From: Actinobacteria bacterium UBA2286
Lineage (GTDB): Bacteria > Actinomycetota > Coriobacteriia > Anaerosomatales > Anaerosomataceae
Length of the DNA stretch: 14,950 bases
Assembly (NCBI GenBank): GCA_002345925.1
Contig: DDWM01000006.1
Span: 1,343-16,292, forward strand
Direction: 5' to 3'
The position numbers and the translations under genes were made by a program. This document shows, piece after piece, positions 1 through 5,059 of the stretch; the stretch's first letter is position 1; each line of letters starts with the position of its first letter. The notes below the pieces were generated by a model. That model saw nothing but the letters and a program-made list of their open reading frames with translations, did no database searches and was not told the origin of the DNA.

Positions 1-1056
1 TTCACGCAGATCGACATCGAGATGTCGTTCATCACGCAAGAGGACATCCTCGGCATGATGGAAGAGATCATGCAAGAGGTCATGCGTGAAGCCAGCGTTG
101 ACTTGCACACGCCGCTTCGCCGCCTCACCTACGCCGAGGCAATGTCGCGATTCGGCTCCGACCGTCCGGATCTGCGTTTCGGTATGGAGCTCGTCGATGT
201 CAGCGACGTCTTCGCCGCAAGCGAGTTCAAGGTCTTTGCCGGTGCGCTCGGCGGCGGTGGCGTCATCAAGGGCATCAACGCGAAGGGCGCGGGCGACTGG
301 AGCCGCAGCAAGATCGATGCGCTCAACCAAGTCGCGCTCGACTCCGGTGCCAAGGGCCTCGCGTGGGTCGCATTCCCGACCGAGGGCGACGTGCGCTCAC
401 CCATAGCGAAGTTCTTCACCGAGGCAGAGGTGTCTGCGCTTCGCGAGGCCATGGCCGTTGAGCCCGGCGACTTGCTCCTGATGATCGCCGATTCCACCGA
501 TGTAGCCAACGAGGTTCTCGGCACGCTTAGGCTCAAGATGGCCGACGAGCTCGATGTCCCGCGCAGCGGGTTCGTGGCACTGTGGGTCGTGGACTTCCCG
601 ATGTTCAAGTGGGACGCCGATGACAAGCGCTGGAGCGCAAACCATCATCCCTTCACACGTCCGTTCGATGAGCATGTCGAGCTCCTGAAGTCAGATCCGG
701 GTGCCGCCTTGTCGTACTCGTACGACCTGGTGATGAACGGCCTTGAGATCGGTGGCGGTACTCTCCGTATCCACGAAGAGGAGATACAGAGGCAGGCTCT
801 CGCGGCCATCGGTATCGAGGGCGAGGATGCTGACACGCAGTTTGGCTTCTTGCTGGAGGCCCTCTCGCTCGGCGCGCCGCCTCACGGCGGCATCGCGCTC
901 GGTCTTGATCGTCTGATCATGCTCCTGGCCGGCAAGCAGTCCATTCGCGACGTCATTGCGTTCCCGAAGACGTCTTCGGGGTCTTGTCCGCTCACTGGCG
1001 CGCCTGGCACCGTGAGCGCGCGTCAGCTCCGCGAAGTTCACCTGCGGACTGAGTAG
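1..1056 (+). CDS. aspS: Aspartyl-tRNA synthetase, C-terminal part (5' end outside window)
   Basis: This class II synthetase charges tRNA with aspartate in the cytoplasm. The reading frame is open from base 1 and begins FTQIDIEMSFITQEDI, the segment just after class II motif 2, so the anticodon-binding domain and the start of the catalytic core lie upstream of the window. About 351 codons are visible. The middle part (roughly bases 130-600) corresponds to the GAD insertion of bacterial-type AspRS. It is followed by an NHHPFTRP segment near base 640 and by motif 3, GIALGLDRLIMLLAG, near bases 890-935. The C-terminus, with AFPKT and LTGAPGTVS and ending in LREVHLRTE, is typical of the family. 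The N-terminal residues that separate discriminating from non-discriminating enzymes are not visible. A small membrane-protein gene follows after 10 bases and is probably cotranscribed. Identity is very secure. Confidence 0.97.
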   Translation, partial: FTQIDIEMSFITQEDILGMMEEIMQEVMREASVDLHTPLRRLTYAEAMSRFGSDRPDLRFGMELVDVSDVFAASEFKVFAGALGGGGVIKGINAKGAGDWSRSKIDALNQVALDSGAKGLAWVAFPTEGDVRSPIAKFFTEAEVSALREAMAVEPGDLLLMIADSTDVANEVLGTLRLKMADELDVPRSGFVALWVVDFPMFKWDADDKRWSANHHPFTRPFDEHVELLKSDPGAALSYSYDLVMNGLEIGGGTLRIHEEEIQRQALAAIGIEGEDADTQFGFLLEALSLGAPPHGGIALGLDRLIMLLAGKQSIRDVIAFPKTSSGSCPLTGAPGTVSARQLREVHLRTE

Positions 1057-1066
1057 GGGAAAGCGA

Positions 1067-1366
1067 ATGCTCACAGAACTCATCATCGCCGTTGTTATTG
1101 TGGTGATCTCCTCGGTGGCAACCATAGCGGTGTCCTCGGCCTACAAGTGGCAGGTCACCAGCAAGGGATACATCATCGGAATGCGCATCATTGGCGTCGG
1201 GACGGTCCTTGCGCTGACGGCAGTCACCGCATGGACTCGATCCGGTGATACCGTCGCGGCTGCACTTGTCGTTGTCGGCGGCGTCGCGCTTGCGGCCGGC
1301 TACTTGTGGCTACATGCCAGATTGACCAAGAAGCTGAGTGATGCGGGCGTTGAATCAACGCTGTAG
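1067..1366 (+). CDS. Small three-helix membrane protein, function unknown
   Basis: This 99-residue protein is almost entirely hydrophobic. Membrane segments are predicted at about residues 3-25, 36-56 and 62-84. A short basic stretch (ARLTKKL) follows the last helix and suggests a cytoplasmic C-terminus. No catalytic or binding motif is visible and I do not recognise the family. The ATG at 1067 is preceded by a purine-rich AGGGGAAAG stretch that can serve as ribosome binding site. The gene starts 10 bases after the aspS stop and is likely read from the aspS transcript. Its stop codon lies inside the palindrome that precedes the RNA gene downstream. The frame is real by codon character and position, but no function can be assigned. 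Confidence 0.7.
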   Translation: MLTELIIAVVIVVISSVATIAVSSAYKWQVTSKGYIIGMRIIGVGTVLALTAVTAWTRSGDTVAAALVVVGGVALAAGYLWLHARLTKKLSDAGVESTL

Positions 1367-1389
1367 CCGCAGACGACCGCTGATGCTAC
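1363..1389. promoter_or_regulatory. Imperfect palindrome overlapping the 6S RNA promoter
   Basis: GTAGC at 1363-1367 is the exact inverted complement of GCTAC at 1385-1389. Inside it, CAG at 1370-1372 pairs with CTG at 1380-1382, leaving a symmetric 2-base internal mismatch and a 7-base centre. The element includes the stop codon of the upstream gene and runs into the -10 hexamer at 1387-1392. It could be an operator, or an RNA hairpin at the end of the upstream transcript. It has no T-tract, so it is not a classical intrinsic terminator. The symmetry is seen directly; the role is inference. Confidence 0.35.
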
Positions 1390-1392
1390 GAT
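1387..1392 (+). promoter_or_regulatory. Probable -10 box (TACGAT) of the 6S RNA gene
   Basis: TACGAT matches the bacterial TATAAT -10 hexamer at four of six positions, including the key A at position 2 and the final T. It lies 7 bases upstream of G1399, where the 5' strand of the RNA closing stem begins, so transcription start and RNA structure agree. No good -35 hexamer is found 16-18 bases upstream (TAGCCG at 1364-1369). The call rests mainly on the position of the RNA. Confidence 0.45.
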
Positions 1393-1398
1393 GAACTT

Positions 1399-1575
1399 GG
1401 CTTCGCCTTGCGTTGCTTCGGCATTAACGGTCGAACCAACACTTCTTTACCGGGAGCTCTATTATTGGTCGGCGGAATGGAATCCCCGAAAGGGGAAGCA
1501 GGAAGTCTACCTGCGGGCACCCACCTGCTGAGGCAGGTTCACCGCGCTGGAGCGCGCGAGGCGGGGTTCGTAGGT
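1399..1575 (+). ncRNA. ssrS: 6S RNA (RNA polymerase-binding regulatory RNA), candidate
   Basis: 6S RNA binds sigma-70-type RNA polymerase holoenzyme by imitating an open promoter and tunes transcription during growth transitions. Four things support it here. First, a closing stem pairs 1399-1417 with 1551-1568: 18 pairs including G-U, with one bulged T. Second, the apical hairpin CCCC-GAAA-GGGG is at 1484-1495. Third, a terminal stem pairs GGTCGGC (1467-1473) with GTCTACC (1505-1511), with one mismatch. Fourth, the 3' side of the bubble carries the hairpin ACCTGC-TGAG-GCAGGT (1523-1538) in the context CACCCACCTG...CAGGTTCAC. As I recall the E. coli molecule, its order is the same: apical hairpin followed by AAGC, a pairing segment, then CAUUCACCUUG...CAAGG. 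The length of about 177 nt is normal. Position also fits, because B. subtilis 6S-1 RNA (BsrA) lies in the aspS-yrvM gap upstream of rarA (yrvN). The exact ends are estimates, and no terminator follows. Confidence 0.75.
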
Positions 1576-1600
1576 TGCCACTGAGTTGGAGGATGGGGAG

Positions 1601-2149
1601 ATGCGCAAGATCGCCGCAGTAATCGTCGTAGCAATGCTGGCATTCGTCTTGACTGGTTGTGGCGGTGGAGCTGACGAACCGGTCGCCACCGATACCCCGG
1701 CCGTCGATGTACCCGCACCCGCGGTAGTCGAGCCAGTCGCAGTCACAGATCGCTCGCAGATCGAATCCGGGTTTCCGGCGCCATTCCCTGCAATCGAGTC
1801 AACAACGATGCCCACGGCACTTCAGAGCAAGTTGGACGCAAAGCGTCCGCTGCTGATCTACTTCTACGACAGCACGTTGCCGGAATCAGCGGTCATTCGC
1901 ACCGAGATCGATGCTGTGCTTTCGGACAACCGGGGTCTCATCGACCTTGTCACCTTCGATCTGGGTGCCAAGAAGTCTGGAGCCTACACCGCAGGAGCCC
2001 AGGCCGGTGCAGTGCTTGCGGCGGAGCTCAATGCCAACCGCCCACCATACATCGTGTTGGTTGACGGCAATCAGAACATCACATGGCGCTTCAGGGGTTA
2101 TGTGGACCGCGATATCATCGGCCGAGAGGTACTTCGCGCGACCGAGTAG
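1601..2149 (+). CDS. Lipoprotein with thioredoxin-like domain lacking the CXXC motif
   Basis: This 182-residue exported protein has an MRK start, a hydrophobic segment and the lipobox LTGC with Cys20 as the predicted lipidation site, so it should be anchored to the outer face of the cytoplasmic membrane. A Pro/Val/Ala-rich linker spans about residues 21-70. From residue 80 on, the pattern looks like a thioredoxin fold: the strand RPLLIYFYD (82-90), a helix, a second strand IDLVTFDL, then RPPYIVLVDGNQNITWRFRGYV (147-168) with Pro149 at the usual cis-proline place. The active-site CXXC is absent; DSTLPES stands there, so disulfide chemistry is unlikely. The ATG at 1601 is preferred because GGAGG at 1588-1592 lies 8 bases upstream. 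The in-frame TTG at 1586 overlaps that site and would lengthen the signal peptide oddly. The rarA start lies 2 bases after the stop, suggesting coupling. Confidence 0.8.
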   Translation: MRKIAAVIVVAMLAFVLTGCGGGADEPVATDTPAVDVPAPAVVEPVAVTDRSQIESGFPAPFPAIESTTMPTALQSKLDAKRPLLIYFYDSTLPESAVIRTEIDAVLSDNRGLIDLVTFDLGAKKSGAYTAGAQAGAVLAAELNANRPPYIVLVDGNQNITWRFRGYVDRDIIGREVLRATE

Positions 2150-2151
2150 CT

Positions 2152-3414
2152 ATGGAAGACCTCTTCTCTGACGCAGCAGAACGATCAATCGAGCGTACAG
2201 CGCCGCTTGCCGCCCGCATGCGTCCGCGTACGCTCGATGAGTTTGTCGGCCAGCTAGACGTTCTTGGATCCGGAACGATGCTTCGTAGCGCCATCGAGCT
2301 GGACGCGCTGTCGTCTGTGATCTTGTACGGCCCTGCTGGTTGCGGGAAGACGAGCCTTGCCCGAATCATCGCGGGCGTCACGATGTCGCACTTCACTGAG
2401 CTCTCGGCAGTGAACTCCGGAGTGAAAGAGGTTCGCTCAGCGATTGAGGGGGCACGCGATCGCTTGGGGCAGTCCGGCAGGCGAACGATCGTGTTCATCG
2501 ATGAGATTCATCGTTTCAACAAGTCGCAGCAAGACGCACTTCTGCACGCGGTTGAAGATCGACTCATCACCCTCATCGGAGCGACCACCGAGAATCCGTT
2601 CTTCGAGGTGAACGCTCCTCTCATCAGTCGCTCGCGCGTGGTCAGCCTGAGTCCTCTGACTGACGGCGACATCCGCGATATCATCCATGCGGCGCTTGCT
2701 GATGCTGACCGCGGTTTTGGTGGCCGCGTGACGCTTGCCGCAGAGGCCGAGGACCGAATCATTCTTAGCGCCGGTGGCGACGCCCGTGCAGCTCTCACAT
2801 CGCTGGAATTGGCGGCGAGCGTTGCTGTGGCAGATGAGTCCGGCGTGCGGCATGTGACTTTCGAGAATGTCGCGGAAGTCACGCAGACACGCCAGCTCGC
2901 TTACGACAAGAACGGCGACGTGCACTATGACGTTATCTCGGCGTTCATCAAGTCTATGCGGGGAAGTGACCCGGATGCGTCGGTGTATTGGCTGGCACGC
3001 ATGATCGACGGCGGCGAGGATCCGAAGTTCATCGCTCGGCGGATGCTCATCTTCGCGTCTGAGGACGTTGGAATAGCGGACCCTCAGGCCCTTCTGATCG
3101 CGCACGCTGCGGTGAAGGCAGCTGAGTTCATCGGCTGGCCGGAGTGTCGAATCAATCTCGCGCATGCGGTTGTCTACCTGGCGCTGGCGCCGAAGTCCAA
3201 TGCCGCGTACGTCGCAATCAACGAGGCGCTCGCTGAGGTTCGTCAGGGTCCAGCGCGCGCTGTACCGGACCATTTGCGTGACCGTCGTCGTCCCGGCGCA
3301 GATGAATACCCGCCGTACAAGTACCCCCACGGCTACCCGGGAGCAATAGTCGAGCAGCAGTATCTGCCCGACGGTCTTACGGACACCCGCTTCTTCCGCC
3401 CGGGCGGAGAGTGA
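2152..3414 (+). CDS. rarA: Replication-associated recombination protein RarA (MgsA), AAA+ ATPase
   Basis: This clamp-loader-like AAA+ ATPase acts at stalled replication forks and DNA ends together with SSB and the polymerase clamp. Its 420 residues are a normal length for the family. The N-terminus MEDLFSDAAE is followed by LAARMRPRTLDEFVGQ. Walker A is GPAGCGKTS (60-68), Walker B is IVFIDEIHRFNK (113-124), sensor 1 is GATTENP (143-149), and the arginine-finger segment SRSR is at 159-162. The C-terminal oligomerisation part contains MIDGGEDPKFIARR, ASEDVG and the end motif YKYPHGYPGAIVEQQYLPDG. ATG 2152 is chosen because it starts at the conserved MEDLF. An in-frame start at 2083 would add 23 residues lying inside the lipoprotein gene. 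No strong ribosome binding site precedes 2152, which fits translational coupling to the lipoprotein stop at 2149. Identity is very secure. Confidence 0.96.
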   Translation: MEDLFSDAAERSIERTAPLAARMRPRTLDEFVGQLDVLGSGTMLRSAIELDALSSVILYGPAGCGKTSLARIIAGVTMSHFTELSAVNSGVKEVRSAIEGARDRLGQSGRRTIVFIDEIHRFNKSQQDALLHAVEDRLITLIGATTENPFFEVNAPLISRSRVVSLSPLTDGDIRDIIHAALADADRGFGGRVTLAAEAEDRIILSAGGDARAALTSLELAASVAVADESGVRHVTFENVAEVTQTRQLAYDKNGDVHYDVISAFIKSMRGSDPDASVYWLARMIDGGEDPKFIARRMLIFASEDVGIADPQALLIAHAAVKAAEFIGWPECRINLAHAVVYLALAPKSNAAYVAINEALAEVRQGPARAVPDHLRDRRRPGADEYPPYKYPHGYPGAIVEQQYLPDGLTDTRFFRPGGE

Positions 3415-3417
3415 GCA

Positions 3418-3434
3418 CAGCCAGAGCTGCTTTT
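3418..3434 (+). terminator. Weak possible intrinsic terminator after rarA
   Basis: CAGC at 3418-3421 pairs with GCTG at 3426-3429 around a CAGA loop, and CTTTT follows at 3430-3434. The hairpin has only four pairs and the T-run is short, so termination would be partial at best. It is listed because it lies directly after the rarA stop and before a promoter-like sequence. Confidence 0.25.
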
Positions 3435-3463
3435 ATCAGGCGCCGGAAGTCCTTTCGCTTTGT

Positions 3464-3469
3464 TACACT
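3464..3469 (+). promoter_or_regulatory. Possible -10 box (TACACT) ahead of the DUF948/sigma-factor genes
   Basis: TACACT lies in a locally AT-richer stretch 36 bases before the DUF948 ATG and matches TATAAT at four of six positions. No convincing -35 lies at the usual distance (3441-3446 is CGCCGG). No SigB-type GTTT...GGGTA pattern was seen in the 90-base gap, so there is no sequence sign that the sigma factor encoded downstream drives its own gene from here. Confidence 0.3.
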
Positions 3470-3504
3470 AGGACAGTCCATACTTGCATTCTCGGAGGGC
3501 TGCA

Positions 3505-3846
3505 ATGAACCTGCGCTCCTTGCTTGAAGTCGTGCTCATCGTTCTCGGCATAATCCTTGCCGGCGCCGGCATCTACGCGGTCGTCGCGTTTGTCGCCACG
3601 CTGCGTGAAGTTCGAGCCACGCTTGCCGATTTTCATGATCGCTCGGTGCCCCTGATTGAGAAGGTGGACGTGACGGTCGACGCAATCAACGCGGAGCTGC
3701 TTCGTGTCGACGGTATCGTGACTGATTTCGAGGAGGTCTCAGGTGCCGTCAGCTCAGCAACCGATATCATTCGAACTCCTGTTGATGCTCTTGCTGGTCT
3801 CGGAGGACGCATCGCCCGATCCTTCTCGCGCGCTCGCAGGTCGTGA
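3505..3846 (+). CDS. DUF948-family membrane protein
   Basis: This 113-residue protein has one N-terminal membrane helix (about residues 6-32, rich in L, I, V and G). An amphipathic, heptad-like region follows (LREVRATLADFHDRSVPLIE and onward, 33-95) that is likely to form a coiled coil or helical bundle. The tail is strongly basic (RIARSFSRARRS). This is the layout of DUF948 proteins, which in many actinobacteria sit just upstream of alaS and have no established function. ATG 3505 is chosen over the TTG at 3484 because CGGAGGG lies 6-12 bases before it and because the hydrophobic helix then begins near residue 6. The anti-sigma gene follows after 31 bases with its own ribosome binding site. 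Confidence 0.8.
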   Translation: MNLRSLLEVVLIVLGIILAGAGIYAVVAFVATLREVRATLADFHDRSVPLIEKVDVTVDAINAELLRVDGIVTDFEEVSGAVSSATDIIRTPVDALAGLGGRIARSFSRARRS

Positions 3847-3877
3847 GCGGCAGAACCTCTAACCACCCGGAGGAATA

Positions 3878-4270
3878 ATGGCTTCAGATCGCATCACGCT
3901 CACAGTTCCCGCTCGCAGCGACTACGCCAAGACCGCCCGAATGACAGCTGCGGAGTTAGCGAGCAGGATCGGCATGTCATTCGATGATATCGATGACGTG
4001 CGCATGGCCGCCGAAGAGGCGTTCGTCTACGCGTGCGGTCACCATGAATGCGAAGGGGAGATCACATTCGCCTTCGAGGTCAGCGACGAGCTTCTGGCGA
4101 TTACCGTTGGCCCGTTTCCTGATGCCGCCGAGGAGCCCGGCGCCGAGCCGGAGGATCGCTATGCGTCATTCATACTCGAGTCGGTTTGTGACGAATTCAT
4201 AATCTCTCGTGAGAGCGGTCTGTGCACACTGAGATTAGTGAAGCGCTTGCTCGCTCCGGTGGAGGGGTAG
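3878..4270 (+). CDS. RsbW/SpoIIAB-like anti-sigma factor with degenerate ATP-binding site
   Basis: RsbW-type proteins bind a SigB/SigF-type sigma factor in the cytoplasm and release it when they instead bind and phosphorylate an RsbV-type antagonist. This 130-residue protein aligns along most of its length with B. subtilis RsbW as I remember it: LTVPARSDYAKTARMTAAELASRIGMSFDDIDDVRMAAEEA resembles the RsbW N-terminus, and the end ESVCDEFIISRESGLCTLRLVK resembles its last strands. The nucleotide site is lost. The N-box EACTN is EAFVY here (Asn replaced by Tyr51). The DEGDSFD-like G1 motif is VGPFPDA. The glycine-rich GGLGLYLM segment is DRYASFIL. It probably still binds a sigma factor but should not act as a kinase. 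GGAGGAATA immediately precedes the ATG. The cognate sigma gene follows at 4273. No antagonist gene is present in the window. Confidence 0.8.
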   Translation: MASDRITLTVPARSDYAKTARMTAAELASRIGMSFDDIDDVRMAAEEAFVYACGHHECEGEITFAFEVSDELLAITVGPFPDAAEEPGAEPEDRYASFILESVCDEFIISRESGLCTLRLVKRLLAPVEG

Positions 4271-4272
4271 AC

Positions 4273-5058
4273 GTGCCTCGAGCCGCAAAGAAGCCTGGTC
4301 GGCGACTTGTCTGGGACAAGAAGCGAACACGCGAGCTCTTCTTGCATTATCGCGAGTTCCAGGACGAGGAATCGCGTGACGAGCTGATCACGATGTACCT
4401 CAACTTGGTCAAGTACCTTGCCAGTCGCTTCAGGAACCGCGGCGAGCCTATCGATGACTTGATCCAGGTCGGGACGATTGGCCTTATCAAGGCGATCGAC
4501 CGATTCGACACCGACAGGGAAGTGGAGTTCACCACTTACGCCACACCGACGATCGTGGGCGAACTCAAGCGTTACTTCCGCGACAAGGGCTGGGCAATAA
4601 AGGTACCGAGGCGCCTTCAGGAACTCTCATTCCGAGTGAACCAGGCTGTTGACCAGCTAACCCAGAAGATACAGCGATCTCCCACGATCCTTGAGATCGC
4701 GGAGTATCTCGGCGTGACAACTGAAGAGGTCCTCGAGGCGATGGAGACATCCGAGGCGTACAACTTCGTATCGCTTGAGACCGATCGCAACAGCGACGGA
4801 AGCGACTCCTTCAGCATCCTTGAGTACATCGGCAAGGACGATCAGGTCATGGCCATCGTCGACGACCGGACAACGCTTGCCAAGGCGCTCAAGTTCCTGA
4901 CACCGCAGGAGCAGCGGGTGCTGTACCTGCGATTCTTTCAGGGATTGACCCAGACAGAAATCGCGACAAAACTTGAGATCTCTCAGATGCAAGTCTCGCG
5001 CCTGCTCAGGAAGACGCTCCGCGTTCTCCGTGAGAACCTGGTTTCCGAGGAGGTCTGA
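4273..5058 (+). CDS. RNA polymerase sigma factor, SigB/SigF/SigG group (sigma-70 group 3)
   Basis: This alternative sigma factor of 261 residues directs RNA polymerase to a stress or developmental regulon. Region 2 is clear: LVKYLASRFRNRGEPIDDLIQVGTIGLIKAIDRFD (about 45-79), FTTYATPTIVGELKRYFRD (86-104) and the -10-recognising segment KGWAIKVPRR (105-114). Region 3 runs over LQELSFRVNQAVDQL...TILEIAEYLGVTTEEV. Region 4.2 carries the helix-turn-helix TQTEIATKLEISQMQVSRLLRKTL (226-249). No region 1.1 is present, as expected for this group. The start is taken as GTG 4273, which has GGAGGGG at 4261-4267 and lies 2 bases after the anti-sigma stop. An in-frame GTG at 4222 lacks such a site and overlaps the anti-sigma gene by 49 bases. 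The adjacent RsbW-like gene identifies it as an anti-sigma-controlled factor. Which named subgroup (B or F) it belongs to cannot be decided here. Confidence 0.93.
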   Translation: MPRAAKKPGRRLVWDKKRTRELFLHYREFQDEESRDELITMYLNLVKYLASRFRNRGEPIDDLIQVGTIGLIKAIDRFDTDREVEFTTYATPTIVGELKRYFRDKGWAIKVPRRLQELSFRVNQAVDQLTQKIQRSPTILEIAEYLGVTTEEVLEAMETSEAYNFVSLETDRNSDGSDSFSILEYIGKDDQVMAIVDDRTTLAKALKFLTPQEQRVLYLRFFQGLTQTEIATKLEISQMQVSRLLRKTLRVLRENLVSEEV

Positions 5059-5059
5059 G

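Noticed and set aside
1498..1514. Separate hairpin GCAGG-AAGTCTA-CCTGC as a terminator or distinct small RNA
   Set aside because: No T-run follows. The same bases form part of the proposed 6S terminal stem, so I treat the hairpin as an alternative fold of that RNA.
1542..1558. Local hairpin around GCGCT-GG-AGCGC
   Set aside because: It competes with the 18-pair closing stem of the RNA, which better explains the strand at 1399-1417; no T-run follows, so it is not a terminator.
1367..1600. Riboswitch or T-box leader controlling the lipoprotein/rarA genes
   Set aside because: I found no cobalamin, TPP, SAM, glycine, c-di-GMP or T-box signature. The long-range closing stem and the 3' bubble hairpin fit 6S RNA much better, and no expression-platform terminator precedes the lipoprotein.
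2437..3330. 297-codon open frame on the minus strand inside rarA
   Set aside because: It is entirely antisense to a highly conserved gene. The translation shows no domain and is Arg/His/Ser-rich, as expected from reading GC-rich coding DNA backwards.
4222..4272. Upstream GTG start for the sigma factor
   Set aside because: It overlaps the anti-sigma gene by 49 bases and lacks a ribosome binding site, whereas GTG 4273 has GGAGGGG at the right distance.
4973..5059. Upstream start giving the AI-2E protein 29 extra residues
   Set aside because: The extension is basic, lies over sigma region 4.2, and is unlike the family; ATG 5060 has a good GGAGGT.
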